Below, one piece after another: positions 52,504 to 63,300 of a stretch of 64,000 bases of DNA (positions are counted from its first letter, which is position 1; each line of letters starts with the position of its first letter). A program made the translations under genes and the position numbers. The stretch comes from DASYXT01 sp035934555 (lineage in GTDB: Bacteria; Verrucomicrobiota; Verrucomicrobiia; Limisphaerales; UBA8199): positions 124,001 through 188,000 of the forward strand of contig DASYXT010000039.1 in NCBI GenBank assembly GCA_035934555.1, written 5' to 3'. The notes beneath the pieces were generated by a model. The model was not told the DNA's origin. It was given only the letters and a program-made list of their open reading frames with translations, and made no database searches.

Positions 52504-54954
52504 TCATCCCCCTCTCTCTCCCCTCCGCTGGGCTGTCGCTGGTTTTCCCTGCCCGCGCCATTTCCAATTGCGGATTTCGGGCATGTCCTCGCCGTAGCGG
52601 TGAATGTACTGCTTATGTTCGAGGAGTTTGTCGCGAATGGCCTGTTTGGCGTAGGCGACGCGGGAGCCAAGGCAGGTGATGCGGTCGAGCACATCCGCGG
52701 CGAGGTGGAACCGATCGAGATCGTTGAGCACGACCATATCAAAGGGCGTGGTAGTGGTGCCTTCCTCCTTGTAACCGCGCACGTGGAGATTGTGATGGTT
52801 GGTGCGGCGATAAGTCAGCCGGTGAATCAGCCAGGGATAGCCGTGGTAAGCGAAGATGATGGGCTTATCCTTGGTGAACAGCGCGTCGAAATCTCGATCG
52901 CTCAGCCCGTGCGGATGTTCGGTTTTGGGCTGGATGGTCATCAGGTCCACGACGTTGATGACGCGGATTTTCAATTCCGGGAAGTGATCGCGCAACAATT
53001 CGACGGCAGCGAGAGTTTCGAGCGTCGGCACGTCGCCGGCGCAGGCCATGACCACATCGGGTTCGTGGCCCTGGTCGTTGCTGGCCCAAGGCCAAATGCC
53101 GATGCCGGCCGTGCAATGCTTGATGGCGGCATCCATGTCCAGCCATTGCGAAGAGGGCTGTTTGCCGGCGACAATGACATTGACGTAATGGCGGCTGCGC
53201 AGGCAGTGGTCGGCGACCGATAACAGGCAGTTGGCGTCAGGCGGCAGGTACACGCGGATGATGTCGGCTTTCTTATTCATCACGTGATCAATGAAGCCCG
53301 GGTCCTGGTGACTAAAGCCATTATGGTCCTGGCGCCAGACATGGGACGTGAGCAAGTAATTGAGGGAGGCAATAGGCCGGCGCCAGGCAATGTTGCGCGT
53401 CACTTTCAGCCATTTGGCGTGCTGATTGAACATTGAATCGACGATGTGGATGAAAGCTTCGTAGCAGGAGAAAAAGCCGTGGCGGCCGGTCAGCAGGTAC
53501 CCTTCGAGCCAGCCCTGGCACAGGTGTTCGCTTAGCACTTCCATCACGCGGCCATCGCAACTGAGGTGGTCGTCGGTCTTCTCCAGTTCAGCGCAAAAAG
53601 TCCGGTCGGTGACCTCGAACAGGGCCGTGAGCCGGTTCGACGCGGTTTCGTCGGGGCCAAAGACGCGGAAGTTCGCGTCTGATTGGTTCAACCGCATCAC
53701 ATCGCGCAAGAACTCGCCCAGGATGCGGGTCGCTTCGGCCGTCGTCGCGCCTGGGCTGGGAACGGCGACGGCGTAATCGGTGAAGTTCGGCAACTTGAGG
53801 TCGCGCAGCAGCAAGCCGCCGTTGGCGTGCGGATTGGCGCTCATGCGACGATTGCCTTGAGGCGCGAGGTCGGCGAGGTCGGGCCGGAGCCGGCCTTGCG
53901 CATCGAACAATCCCGCCGGCCGATAACTTTTCATCCATTGTTCGAGCATTTTGAGGTGGGCGGGTTTCTGGGCCAACTCGGCCAGCGGCACCTGGTGGGC
54001 GCGCCAGGTCCCCTCGACCGGCAGACCATCCACCACTTTGGGGCCCGTCCATCCCTTTGGGCTGCGCAGGATGATCATGGGCCAGGCGGGGCGTTGCTTG
54101 AAGCCACGCTCGCGTGCATCGGTTTGAATGCTTTTGATTCTTACGAACGCCTGTTCGAGGGTCGTGGCCATCAGTTGATGCATCCGCGGCGGATCGTCAC
54201 CTTCGACAAAGTACGGTTCATAACCGTAACCGCGGAACAGCTCTTCGAGTTCAGTGTGGCTGATGCGGGCCAGCACGGTGGGGTTGGCAATTTTATAGCC
54301 GTTGAGGTGAAGGATGGGTAACACGGCGCCGTCGCGCGCGGGGTTGAGGAACTTATTCGAATGCCAACTGGTCGCCAGCGGTCCGGTCTCGGCCTCGCCA
54401 TCGCCTACGACGCACGCGGCGATAAGGTCAGGGTTGTCGAATACGGCGCCATACGCATGAGCGAGGGCATAACCGAGCTCGCCCCCTTCATGGATTGAGC
54501 CGGGGGTTTCGGGGGCAGCATGACTGGGAATGCCGCCTGGGAAAGAGAATTGCTTAAAGAGGTGTTTCAGACCGGGCTCATCCTGTGAGACCCCTGGGTA
54601 AAGTTCGCTGTAGGTGCCTTCCAGGTAGGCGTTGGCAACGACGCCCGGCCCGCCATGGCCGGGACCGGTGATGAAGATCACATTCAGGTCCTGCGCCTTA
54701 ATCAGGCGGTTGAGGTGGAGGTAAATAAAATTCAGGCCAGGAGTCGTGCCCCAGTGGCCGAGCAGCCTGGGTTTTACGTGTTCAAGCTTCAACGGCTGCT
54801 TCAGCAGCGGGTTGTCATAGAGATAAATCTGGCCAACCGACAGGTAATTGGCCGCGCGCCAGTAGGCGTCCATCCGGTTGAGCAAGTCCGCCGAAAGCGG
54901 CCCTGTCTGGCTGGTTAGTCCAGAATTTTCCACATGGTTTGCTTCGCGTTTCAT
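52504..54954 (-). CDS. xfp: Phosphoketolase (xylulose-5-P/fructose-6-P)
   Basis: An 816-residue thiamine-diphosphate enzyme that splits xylulose-5-phosphate or fructose-6-phosphate with phosphate to acetyl phosphate. The ThDP-binding motif GDGEAETGPL starts at residue 184; upstream are GHWGTTPGLNFIYLHLNRLI, GPGHGGPGVVANAYLEG and GGIPSHAAPETPGSIHEGGE, all family markers. The C-terminal part has the cofactor-Glu region and ends near HGEDMPEIRNW-type sequence. A good SD (aggaga) precedes the ATG. Acetate kinase follows 26 bp upstream in gene order, transcribed first. Confidence 0.95.
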   Translation of the reverse strand: MKREANHVENSGLTSQTGPLSADLLNRMDAYWRAANYLSVGQIYLYDNPLLKQPLKLEHVKPRLLGHWGTTPGLNFIYLHLNRLIKAQDLNVIFITGPGHGGPGVVANAYLEGTYSELYPGVSQDEPGLKHLFKQFSFPGGIPSHAAPETPGSIHEGGELGYALAHAYGAVFDNPDLIAACVVGDGEAETGPLATSWHSNKFLNPARDGAVLPILHLNGYKIANPTVLARISHTELEELFRGYGYEPYFVEGDDPPRMHQLMATTLEQAFVRIKSIQTDARERGFKQRPAWPMIILRSPKGWTGPKVVDGLPVEGTWRAHQVPLAELAQKPAHLKMLEQWMKSYRPAGLFDAQGRLRPDLADLAPQGNRRMSANPHANGGLLLRDLKLPNFTDYAVAVPSPGATTAEATRILGEFLRDVMRLNQSDANFRVFGPDETASNRLTALFEVTDRTFCAELEKTDDHLSCDGRVMEVLSEHLCQGWLEGYLLTGRHGFFSCYEAFIHIVDSMFNQHAKWLKVTRNIAWRRPIASLNYLLTSHVWRQDHNGFSHQDPGFIDHVMNKKADIIRVYLPPDANCLLSVADHCLRSRHYVNVIVAGKQPSSQWLDMDAAIKHCTAGIGIWPWASNDQGHEPDVVMACAGDVPTLETLAAVELLRDHFPELKIRVINVVDLMTIQPKTEHPHGLSDRDFDALFTKDKPIIFAYHGYPWLIHRLTYRRTNHHNLHVRGYKEEGTTTTPFDMVVLNDLDRFHLAADVLDRITCLGSRVAYAKQAIRDKLLEHKQYIHRYGEDMPEIRNWKWRGQGKPATAQRRGERGG

Positions 54955-54980
54955 ATCTTTTCTCCTGTTCTGAGTTGCTG

Positions 54981-56186
54981 CTATGCCCGCGGTACTTGTT
55001 GTTCGCGCATTCGGCAGACGGTGCGCGCAATCATCAGTTCCTCATCGGTTTTCATGACCCTGGCCGTCACGCGCGATGTGGACGTGGAGATCACCCCCGT
55101 CCCGGCCAGGTTGGCGTCCGGCGCCAATTGGAGTCCGAGGAAGTCCAGGCCGTCGCAGATGCGCGCGCGGATGACCGGTGCGGCCTCGCCGATGCCGCCT
55201 GCGAACACCAGCGTATCCAAACCGCCCATCGCGGCGGCGAATGCGCCGAGCGCCTTTTTGACTTCATAGCAAAACAAGACGACGGCCTCCGCCGCCCGGG
55301 CGTCGTGGCTTTCCAGGGCCAACAGTTCGCGCATATCCGAGGTCGTTTCCGAGATACCCCGCAAGCCGCTTTCGAAATTGACCATGTGGTTGAATTGTTT
55401 TGCCCCCAGCCGCTCGGTTCGTGCCAAATACCAGACTAATCCGGGATCGACATTTCCCGAGCGTGTGCTCATCGGCACGCCGGCTGCCGGCGTAAAACCC
55501 ATCGTGGTGTCATGAGGTTTGCCGTCTTGCACGGCCGCCAGGCTGGCGCCATTGCCTAGATGCGCCAGAACAACCCGGCCGCGCGTCGCAGCGGGGTCGC
55601 CAAGCCGCACCAGTTCTTCCATGAGGAACGCGTAGGATAAGCCGTGAAACCCATATCGGCGGACGCCACGGTCAGCATAACGCCGAGGCAACGGCAGCAG
55701 ACGCGCGACTGTTGGCAGGTCCTTGTGAAAGGCGGTGTCAAAACACGCAACCTGCGGCAGGCCTGGAAAGCGGCGCGCAAAAGCCTCCGTCAGCAGGATT
55801 TCTTCGGGCAGGTGTTCCGGGTCGAATGGTTCCAGCTCGTGCAGCGCCTGAACCAGTTCCGCAGTGATCCATGCGGGTTGTGTGTATTTAGGTCCTCCGT
55901 GGACAACCCGGTGCCCAACGGCTGCCAAACCCCGGCCACTGAACCGCTGCTCGACCCAGTCCATCAAAGTTCCGACGGCAGCTTGGTGGTCTGGCGCGGA
56001 TATGCTGCGGGAAAAGCTATCGGTGGGAGAATCGCCTTTGGCGCTGAAGAGTGCCGATGGACAACCGATGCGCTCGATTTTACCCGCCAAAATCCGGCGC
56101 AGCGGGGACGTGGTCGCAAACAGCGCGAACTTAATGCTGGATGAACCGCCGTTGACAGTCAGGATGCATTCCGGTCCCGGGTCCAT
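54981..56186 (-). CDS. ackA: Acetate kinase
   Basis: A 401-residue kinase that converts acetyl phosphate and ADP to acetate and ATP. Motifs: ILTVNGGSSSIKFALF, ACFDTAFHKDLPT, HLGNGASLAAVQDGKPHDTT, VDPGLVWYLART and FAGGIGEAAPVIRARI. The ATG at 56186 fits the family start. It is upstream of and co-directional with the phosphoketolase gene, so acetyl phosphate made there would yield ATP and acetate. No phosphotransacetylase gene is next to it. Confidence 0.95.
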   Translation of the reverse strand: MDPGPECILTVNGGSSSIKFALFATTSPLRRILAGKIERIGCPSALFSAKGDSPTDSFSRSISAPDHQAAVGTLMDWVEQRFSGRGLAAVGHRVVHGGPKYTQPAWITAELVQALHELEPFDPEHLPEEILLTEAFARRFPGLPQVACFDTAFHKDLPTVARLLPLPRRYADRGVRRYGFHGLSYAFLMEELVRLGDPAATRGRVVLAHLGNGASLAAVQDGKPHDTTMGFTPAAGVPMSTRSGNVDPGLVWYLARTERLGAKQFNHMVNFESGLRGISETTSDMRELLALESHDARAAEAVVLFCYEVKKALGAFAAAMGGLDTLVFAGGIGEAAPVIRARICDGLDFLGLQLAPDANLAGTGVISTSTSRVTARVMKTDEELMIARTVCRMREQQVPRA

Positions 56187-56351
56187 AATCCCTCGAGTGC
56201 CCGAGCCTCCCACGGCATAGGCGCAGGCGCAAGTGAACTTCGCGGGACGAGTTGGCGCGCGGACATTCCTGTCCGCAGCCACGTGGTTCTGGCAGTGGCT
56301 GGCGAATGGGGGAGCGGGGGGCGCTCCGACGTTCGCGTAAGGGGCGCCAGC

Positions 56352-57077
56352 CTACCGCGCGCTAGCTTCAGCCCGAGCTGGGCCAGGGGGCGGGGTATTG
56401 TTTTGCAAAGCGATCGAAGAGAGTCGGCTGCCCGAGTCAGCCAATTGGTCGGTCAAAGCGGCCAGGGCGGTTTGCAATTTGGCGGCGTTGGCATGTGCGT
56501 TTTCGGCAATCGGTTTGATAGCCGTCAATCCGCCATCGGTTAGGTCGGCACTGAGGGCGCGGCGGATGTCCAAAAGGTAAGCGATCACCGGCTGAACGGC
56601 GGTCTGGCTGTCCGCATAACGCTGATTGATGGAATCGAATCGATTCGAGACTTCGGTGCGCCGATTCGCGCTGACTTCGCGAATTTTGTCGAAGGTCACC
56701 CCTTCCAACTGCTTGTCCCAGGTGCGCAGGTAGGCGGCATTCTTCTGCGCCATGGTTTTTCCCGTCAGGTCGGTCCGGTTGGCCGCCGTCACCAGGCGGT
56801 CCAACGCGACGCTGAATTGGTGGTATGGAATGCGGAGGTCGGCGCCCGGCTGGTTCACCAGGTCGGTGAGGGTGGTCATGGCAAGGTCCAGAGCGCGCTG
56901 CTCGTCCTGCACCTCGGCGGCAGCGTGACGCACGCCCCGCGCGGCGGTGTCGTTGGGAGGATGGGCCGTCATCAAGGCGCAGCCCGATACGCCGAGCAAG
57001 CCGAGCAGGGCCAACACGCAGTAGAAGCCGGCGCACGCGCACAATTTTGTGGGTATTTTCATAAAGCAGTTCTTCAT
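56352..57077 (-). CDS. DUF2959-like lipoprotein
   Basis: About 241 residues, using the ATG at 57077 (57062 is an alternative; a longer frame to 57191 is unlikely). A signal with lipobox LLGVSGCA makes it a probable lipoprotein. The mature part is helical (AEVQDEQRALDLAMTTLTDL, RTEVSNRFDSINQRYADSQT) with a layout like DUF2959 proteins, which are of unknown function. The C-terminus is Pro/Ala-rich. Confidence 0.7.
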   Translation of the reverse strand: MKNCFMKIPTKLCACAGFYCVLALLGLLGVSGCALMTAHPPNDTAARGVRHAAAEVQDEQRALDLAMTTLTDLVNQPGADLRIPYHQFSVALDRLVTAANRTDLTGKTMAQKNAAYLRTWDKQLEGVTFDKIREVSANRRTEVSNRFDSINQRYADSQTAVQPVIAYLLDIRRALSADLTDGGLTAIKPIAENAHANAAKLQTALAALTDQLADSGSRLSSIALQNNTPPPGPARAEASAR

Positions 57078-57271
57078 TGATCCACAGCAGACGGTTAAAG
57101 TCACCTTACCAGCTTCCGGGCAGTGGGGTGCATGGGGTCTTTCCCCAGTCCCTCCTGGGGTTTTCTGGTGGCCAACAAGGCGAGCGTCCAACGCCGAGCA
57201 TAAGCGCGGATGATTCCGGTTTTCGCCTTGGCTAGGAAAATGGTTGTCCCATCTTGTGGGCTGTGGCGCGA

Positions 57272-58210
57272 TTGCGAATTATATTCATGGGCACCGCCGA
57301 GTTGTCGTGCGTGAGTCTGCAGCGGCTGCTGGAGTCGCCGCAGGTCGAGGTCGTCGCCGTTGTCGCGCAACCAGACCGCCCGAAAGGCCGGCAACTCAAA
57401 GTCCAACCACCGCCCGCCAAAACCCTTGCGCTGCGGGCACAGGTGCCGGTGCTGCAGCCCGGGCGCGCTCGGGACCCGGAATTCCTCGAGCAAGTGCAAG
57501 CGTTATCGCCGGATATAATCGCGGTGGCCGCGTATGGCCAGATTCTGCCCCCAGCGTTGCTGAACCTGCCGCGCTGGGGTTGCGTCAACGTGCATACCTC
57601 ACTTTTGCCGCGATATCGGGGCGCGGCGCCGATCCAATGGGCGCTACTCAACGGCGATTTCGAGACGGGTGTGACCATCATGAAAATGGATGTGGGCCTG
57701 GATACCGGGGATATTTTGGCGCAGGCGAAAACTCCGATTGACCCGGAGGACGATGGGCAAAGGCTTCATGATCGGCTGGCGTCGCTCGGCGCGGACTTGC
57801 TGGTGCAGACGATCCCCGAGTATGTCGAGGGCCGACTCCAACCGCGGCCACAGCCGACCGAGGGCGTCACTTATGCGCGAAAAATCACCCGCGAGGATGG
57901 GCACCTGGATTGGACCTTGCCGGCGGGCGTGTTGTGGAATCGTGTGCGCGGGCTGGTGCCCTGGCCTGGAGCTTACACCTTTCTGCCCGGGCCACCGCAA
58001 CAAAGGATGCTGAAAATCTGGCAAGCGGAGGTCACGGAGGCTGGCGGCCCGGCAGGCGAGGTGCTGCGGGCAGACAATCAGGGTGTGGTGGTTGGTTGCG
58101 GCGAGGGAGCGCTAAAGGTGTTGGCTCTGCAATTAGAAGGCGGGCGGCGCCTGACAGCGCGGCAGTTTCTTGCCGGCCATCCGCTGCTACCAGGGCTGAA
58201 ACTGGGCTAG
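57272..58210 (+). CDS. fmt: Methionyl-tRNA formyltransferase
   Basis: A 312-residue enzyme that formylates initiator Met-tRNA. The TTG at 57272 is chosen because the family start (M)RIIFMGTAEL follows it directly; an upstream TTG at 57254 is possible. The catalytic block NVHTSLLPRYRGAAPIQWAL contains the conserved Asn-His and SLLPRYRG loop, with an Asp in LDTGDIL. The C-terminal OB-like domain ends PLLPGLKLG. The 3' end lies inside a tandem duplication. No def (deformylase) gene is adjacent. Confidence 0.93.
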   Translation: MRIIFMGTAELSCVSLQRLLESPQVEVVAVVAQPDRPKGRQLKVQPPPAKTLALRAQVPVLQPGRARDPEFLEQVQALSPDIIAVAAYGQILPPALLNLPRWGCVNVHTSLLPRYRGAAPIQWALLNGDFETGVTIMKMDVGLDTGDILAQAKTPIDPEDDGQRLHDRLASLGADLLVQTIPEYVEGRLQPRPQPTEGVTYARKITREDGHLDWTLPAGVLWNRVRGLVPWPGAYTFLPGPPQQRMLKIWQAEVTEAGGPAGEVLRADNQGVVVGCGEGALKVLALQLEGGRRLTARQFLAGHPLLPGLKLG

Positions 58211-58230
58211 GCGAGGAAAACAATAGATAC

Positions 58231-58305
58231 CTTTGCGCCTTTGCGTCTTCGCGCCTTTGCGTTAAACGGACTGGGAGTTAAACGCAAAGGCACAAAGGCG
58301 CAAAG
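58231..58305. repeat. Inverted 'ctttgcgcc' repeat, first copy
   Basis: The left arm (ctttgcgcctttgcgtc.. to gttaaac, 58231-58267) pairs with the right arm (gttaaacgcaaaggc.. to gcgcaaag, 58277-58305). It resembles the dispersed cttTGCGcctTTGCGtc elements common in environmental bacterial genomes and sits just after the fmt stop, where it may act as a terminator-like structure. Confidence 0.75.
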
Positions 58306-58427
58306 ACGCTAAAGGTGATGGCTCTGCAATTAGAAGGCGGGCGGCGCCTGACAGCGCAGCAGTTTCTTGCCGGCCATCCGCTGCTACCAGGGCTGAAACT
58401 GGGCTAGGCGAGGAAAACAATAGATAC

Positions 58428-58502
58428 CTTTGCGCCTTTGCGTCTTCGCGCCTTTGCGTTAAACGAACTGGGAGTTAAACGCAAAGGCACAAAGGCGCAA
58501 AG
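58428..58502. repeat. Inverted 'ctttgcgcc' repeat, second copy
   Basis: The same structure 197 bp downstream, with one base changed in the loop region (aacgaactg for aacggactg). It lies 41 bp from the stop of the convergent peptidase gene, between the two convergent genes. Confidence 0.75.
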
Positions 58503-58543
58503 ACCCTAAAGGTGATGGCTCTGCAACTATAATAGAAGGCGTG

Positions 58544-60028
58544 CTACGGCCCCGGTTTAGTCCTGAAGGTCAGCAGGTACGGCACTGCCGGTTGTCCGGA
58601 GGTGTCTTTGAAATTGTGGAAGTTCTCACTGTTTAACCACGTGGCGTAAAATCTTCCGGGTTCGAGTTTTACCGACAGGACGCAGGTACAGCCATCCGCC
58701 AGGTAGCGGGGCGGACCAATAGTTTCAGGAAAGGTGTCCTCACCCCAAGTGGACCAGGACCAACTGCCGTCCATCATGGGCTTGCTGAAGACGACGCGGA
58801 TTTCGCTAATCGCTGGATCGACCGTCTCGGCGCCCGCGATGGGAACGGTTTGAATGACCACTGGCGGAACGACAGTGAACGCCGACTGAGGGGAATTAGC
58901 AGCACTCGGAATGGGCTGGGCCGGCAGCGGCAACAGGCGCAGGCGTTCCAGCGCGGCTGTGAGCAGTTCATCGCGTGATCCTTCAAAGGCGCCAGGCGGC
59001 GGGTCGAATCGGATTTGGGGTTGAAACCCACGCTCGTCGAGAGGTGTGCCATCAGGCAAGTAATCGATCCAACGCGGCACACTGACCGTGATGTTCATGG
59101 GCAGGTTGATGATCTCCGGATTGCCGCTCGAACCGCAGGTATGGTCGCCGATGCTTACCAGGTCGGGATCCCCGCTCATCATGGCCACAAACGATTCGTT
59201 GCTGCTCATGCATTTCTGCCCGATCAGCAGCACCACTGGGCGGTCATAGCGCCATGGACCGCGCGGGGCAACCCGGCGCTCGATCTTGTCAGTCAGGCTG
59301 CTGTGGCTTGGGCCGTTGCGAAACCGGCTGTAGGCGTACACGAAGCTCGCTTTGAGGAAGCGGCCCGCGACTTCGCCCGCCAGGTCTTCACTGCCACCGC
59401 CGTTGAGGCGGACATCGACAATGAGTCCGCGCGTATTCCGCATCTGTTCGAGCACGCGGTCGCATTGCGCCGGCAAACCCTGACCATTCCAGGCATCGAC
59501 GGCGAGGAAGCCAACCTGCTCGCCGGTGACCGCCCAGCGCACGCGGCCTTCCTGGTGCAATCCACCAAGGATTTTGCGATGGGCGGACGGATTGGCATTG
59601 AGTGAACGCGGGCGATTAAAGATGGGGACATACTGGCCGTCGAGGGTAAGCCAGACGTGCAAATCGCGCAGAGGTTGGAGGAGTTGCGCGCACACTTCGG
59701 TGAACTCACGCGGCGAAGTGCTGGCCAGCGCCTTGGGGCGATATTCCTCGCGCAGTTTGTTCCAATCCACCTCCGGGCGCAGGACAAACATCGCATAATC
59801 CTTGTCGAACGCTTGCCAAAGCTGGTCGAAAGCGGCAGCAGTCGATTCAGCGGAAAATGCATTTGTTTCACCCTCCACGCCGGATTGCACCGCCAAGCCC
59901 GTCGCCGAGAGGAGAATCGTATAAACCAACACCACGCCCAGCCTGAATCGGCAGCCAGACAATTGGTACCCCTGCTGCGGAGCATAACGCAAGTGAGCCT
60001 GCCAACGCGCATAAGAATTCGGCGTCAT
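58544..60028 (-). CDS. Exported S41-family (tail-specific-like) peptidase
   Basis: A 494-residue protein using ATG 60028, which gives an N-terminal signal/anchor (GVVLVYTILLSATGLAVQ). The S41 core has RGLIVDVRLNGGGSEDLAGE and the serine region KCMSSNESFVAMMSGDPD, with a following HTCGSSGN block. A C-terminal Ig-like (Big_5-type) region follows (VDPAISEIRVVFSKPMMDGS). No PDZ domain is obvious between the N-terminal helical part and the core, so it resembles the PDZ-less exported S41 proteins. The gap 60029-60282 contains only promoter-like sequence. Confidence 0.8.
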   Translation of the reverse strand: MTPNSYARWQAHLRYAPQQGYQLSGCRFRLGVVLVYTILLSATGLAVQSGVEGETNAFSAESTAAAFDQLWQAFDKDYAMFVLRPEVDWNKLREEYRPKALASTSPREFTEVCAQLLQPLRDLHVWLTLDGQYVPIFNRPRSLNANPSAHRKILGGLHQEGRVRWAVTGEQVGFLAVDAWNGQGLPAQCDRVLEQMRNTRGLIVDVRLNGGGSEDLAGEVAGRFLKASFVYAYSRFRNGPSHSSLTDKIERRVAPRGPWRYDRPVVLLIGQKCMSSNESFVAMMSGDPDLVSIGDHTCGSSGNPEIINLPMNITVSVPRWIDYLPDGTPLDERGFQPQIRFDPPPGAFEGSRDELLTAALERLRLLPLPAQPIPSAANSPQSAFTVVPPVVIQTVPIAGAETVDPAISEIRVVFSKPMMDGSWSWSTWGEDTFPETIGPPRYLADGCTCVLSVKLEPGRFYATWLNSENFHNFKDTSGQPAVPYLLTFRTKPGP

Positions 60029-60306
60029 TACCTTCCTACAGAAGCAAATCTGGCCAAAGGTTACCAGCGAAGCAAACCAAGGGGCAGTAGAAGTATCGTC
60101 CGATGGAGGCGGCAGCGGCCAAAAGCGGCAGGGGCTGGCGGAGTCCTGCCTACCCTGACCAGAACCGCGCAGAGGCGATGCGGAGCTATTTCTAACCATA
60201 GATTGCACTGGTTGTAACAAACTTCATGTAAACTAAAAGCACACTTATCGAAGTCTTGTGGGCTGAGTGAACCGGAGTTCCAATGAGAGCGCTCGGGAAA
60301 AACCTT

Positions 60307-63300
60307 ATGAAAATTCACTGGCTCTCCAAAGGACTATCCATTGCCTTCTCCGCGCTTGCATTGCTAGTGTGCACCACGGGCATTCATGCGCAAACGAGCC
60401 CTTCAGATCATGGCTACATGGCGGCGGAGCGAGGGCACGAATACACCGTGTGGTCGAAATGGGTGTGGCAAACCAACCAAGGGATCGCCACGGTCGAGAG
60501 CAACACGCTTGTCCAAGTGGCATCAGGGCTGAACCGATGGCAATCCAGTCAATGGGTGCCGGCCGCGCCGGAACTGGTTGTGACCAACGGAGGCGTTCTG
60601 GGCCGTGGTGCCCAGGCGGCCGCCTTTTTCTCTGGTAACCTGAATAGTATTGCGGCGACCCGGGTCCATATGCCGGACGGCCAGTGGCTCAAAACGCACA
60701 TCGTGGGACTCGCTTATCACGATGCGTCCTCTAATACCAACCTGCTGGTGGCTGCGCCGAAGGATTGCGCCCCGCAAATCGTGGGAACAAACCGCGTGGC
60801 CTATTTGGATGCCTTTGATGATCTGCGGTGCGACGTCGTGTATTCCTATACGGCCCTAGGGGTGCGACAGGACATCGTGTTGCGCGAGAATCCTGGGGAC
60901 CCTGCCATCCTTTACGGTCTGAATGCCCAATCTACCTACTTGCTCGTGATCTCGGAGGTGGATGAAGGGCCTGCTCCTCAAATAACCGAGCGAGCTTGGC
61001 CGGCCGGCGAGGACGTGCTGGTGGACCAAACGCTGAACTTCGGGTCCATGGGCATGGTTCCCGGCCGGGCATTCCGGGTGGAGCATACCTCCGGCGACCT
61101 GTGTGGCCTTTTGGTGGCCAAGCGGCTTGAGACGGTTGCCGGGCGCCGCTTTATTGTTGAGCGGGTACGTTATGAGCGGATCGAGCCGGATTTGCGGACT
61201 TTGCCGACCTCTGCCACGCCTCTGACCAACGCTCCGGGAATCACACTGACCAACGGTAGCATCCGCAAACCTATGCGCTGGTACGCCAGCGGCGCTTTAC
61301 CGCCCGCGCGGACGAGTGTATCCGGCATTTCTGGGAGGCCGCTCAAGGTCGCTAATGTGGATAATCGCCCCGGAGTGGTGTTGGATTGGAACCTTGCGCT
61401 GAACCCCGGTGATTTCGCGTTCACCTGTGGGAATTACGTCGTCAGCGGTGAAACCCGACTTGCCGACGTGGCGTTTTCGCCCAACGCGGTTCTAAAGTAT
61501 GACCTTGGCGCCTCGCTCCACGTTGATGGAGCGCTGACGTGGTCGGAAGGCCCAGATTGTGGTGATGCGCCAGCCCTATTGACCTCCGCCAACGACGATG
61601 CACACGGGGTTGTGTTGGATTGGAGCACCCACAGCCCGACTCGAGGGGATTACGGTCCGGCTTTGGTCGTTCGCGCGCAGGATTTGCCATTGGCCCGATT
61701 GCACATTACAAATCTTTTCGGCGCTCCCGGGATCATTGCTGAGCGGCCCGCTCCCTCGTCTGTGACGATTATCGCTTTGAAGCCGGCAGCCAGGAGACGC
61801 GCCGGGGATTCGGCGGCGGTCGCCGTCCGGCGTGTGGATGGTGACTGGAGTCAACCCCTTACGGTGCCCTTCACCGTGAGCGGCAGCGCGGTGCTCGGCC
61901 AGGACTACCAGCCTATTGGTACTAATGTCACCATTCCAGCCGGTGAAGGCAGTACGATTCTCTCTGTCTTTCCGACCGCCACCGCAGAAGCGCAGCCTCT
62001 GGCAACTGTCACTGTCGCGCTCCAACCGGATCCTCAGGAGGCCTATGTTCTTGGGGCTCAGACGAGCCAAACCCTCGCCCTAGTGGAGTCTGGTTCGCTC
62101 CCTCTGCCGACGCTAATCAATCTGGATTTCGTGCCCCAAAACTATAATCCTAACTCATACAAGGTGGGATTCGCGGCCACTGGCCAGACCGCCTCCGATT
62201 TTTGGAATGCGCTCTCCTGTCCCAACCAGTATGGCGCGTCTCTGGCCAACCTGGTGGCCGCTGACTTCAGCGCGACCACGGTGGGTTTAACCGTCAACAA
62301 TTGCCCGGGGACTTGGGCTCAGAATTCCCCTGACCCCATGTACGCAGGCTACATGTACCCGTCTTACGGCCAGACCGGCACGCTGACCTTCAACAATCTC
62401 CGAGCCGGCAGATACAATGTTTATCTTTACGGCTATGACGGCAATTACGACCTGGCTGTGGGGTCAACCAGCTATGGCAATCACCGCAATCGCGACTGGC
62501 CGATAATGAGCCCGCTGGTCTGGACTGAGGGCAAGCAGTATTCCCGGTTTAGCAACGTGACTTTGGCCTCGGGTCAAAACCTGGTTGTGACGTTGCGCCC
62601 CGGCTCGGATGGTTGGGCGGTCATCGCGGGGTTACAGGTCGCGCTCATACCGGACCTGGTGAGCATCGCAACCCAGCCGGCAAACCAAACGGTCATGGAA
62701 GGCTTCACCGCCACCTTCAACGTCGGGCTCAGCGGATTTGGCCCCGTCTCCTACCAGTGGACCGTCGGCGGCCAGGATATCCCGGGCGCCACCACATCGA
62801 CCTACACCACCGAGCCGTTGGATATGTCGGCCAGCGGCCGGGTTTATGCCGCGCGCATCACCAACCCTGCAGGAGCCGTCACCACCACTGGCGCAACCCT
62901 GACCGTCCTCCAGTGCGACCCGTCCAGCAACCCGCTCGGGGCCGTAGGTTGGGTCTTTAGCTGCGAGGACAAGTTTTACATTCAAGTGTCGAACCTAACG
63001 GACCATAATCTGACTGGTGGCCAGTTCGATTTATACGTGTATTTTGACGGGGTCAACCGCTCTTTCTTGAGAACCCTGCTGCCTTGGTCCCCAACCGACG
63101 TCTTGCCGCAGGGCAAGGCGCGTATCTTCACCTTCTGCAGTCCCGATCACTCGATCACCAACGTGGACTGCGCGGTATTCTACCGTGGTGGCGGTAGTTG
63201 CGCCGCCTCGCAAAAGTTCAGGATCCAAAATCTCGACAAAGTGGCCTTGGTCGTCCACAACACCACGCTGGTCCTCGACCGTCCCAGCCTTTGCGACCAA

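Larger units (their letters stand above)
58112..58530. repeat. 197-bp tandem duplication spanning the fmt 3' end
   Basis: Two full 197-bp copies (58112-58308 and 58309-58505) and the first 20-odd bases of a third are arranged head to tail. Each unit has the last 33 codons of fmt, its stop, then an inverted repeat. The copies differ at only a few positions (for example ggtgttgg/ggtgatgg, gcggcag/gcagcag, acggact/acgaact). The 330-bp stretch 58211-58543 without a gene is entirely explained by this. Confidence 0.9.

Noticed and set aside
58309..58407. Second copy of the fmt C-terminus as a separate gene
   Set aside because: It follows the fmt stop with no start or SD and is simply the tandem-duplicated 3' end.
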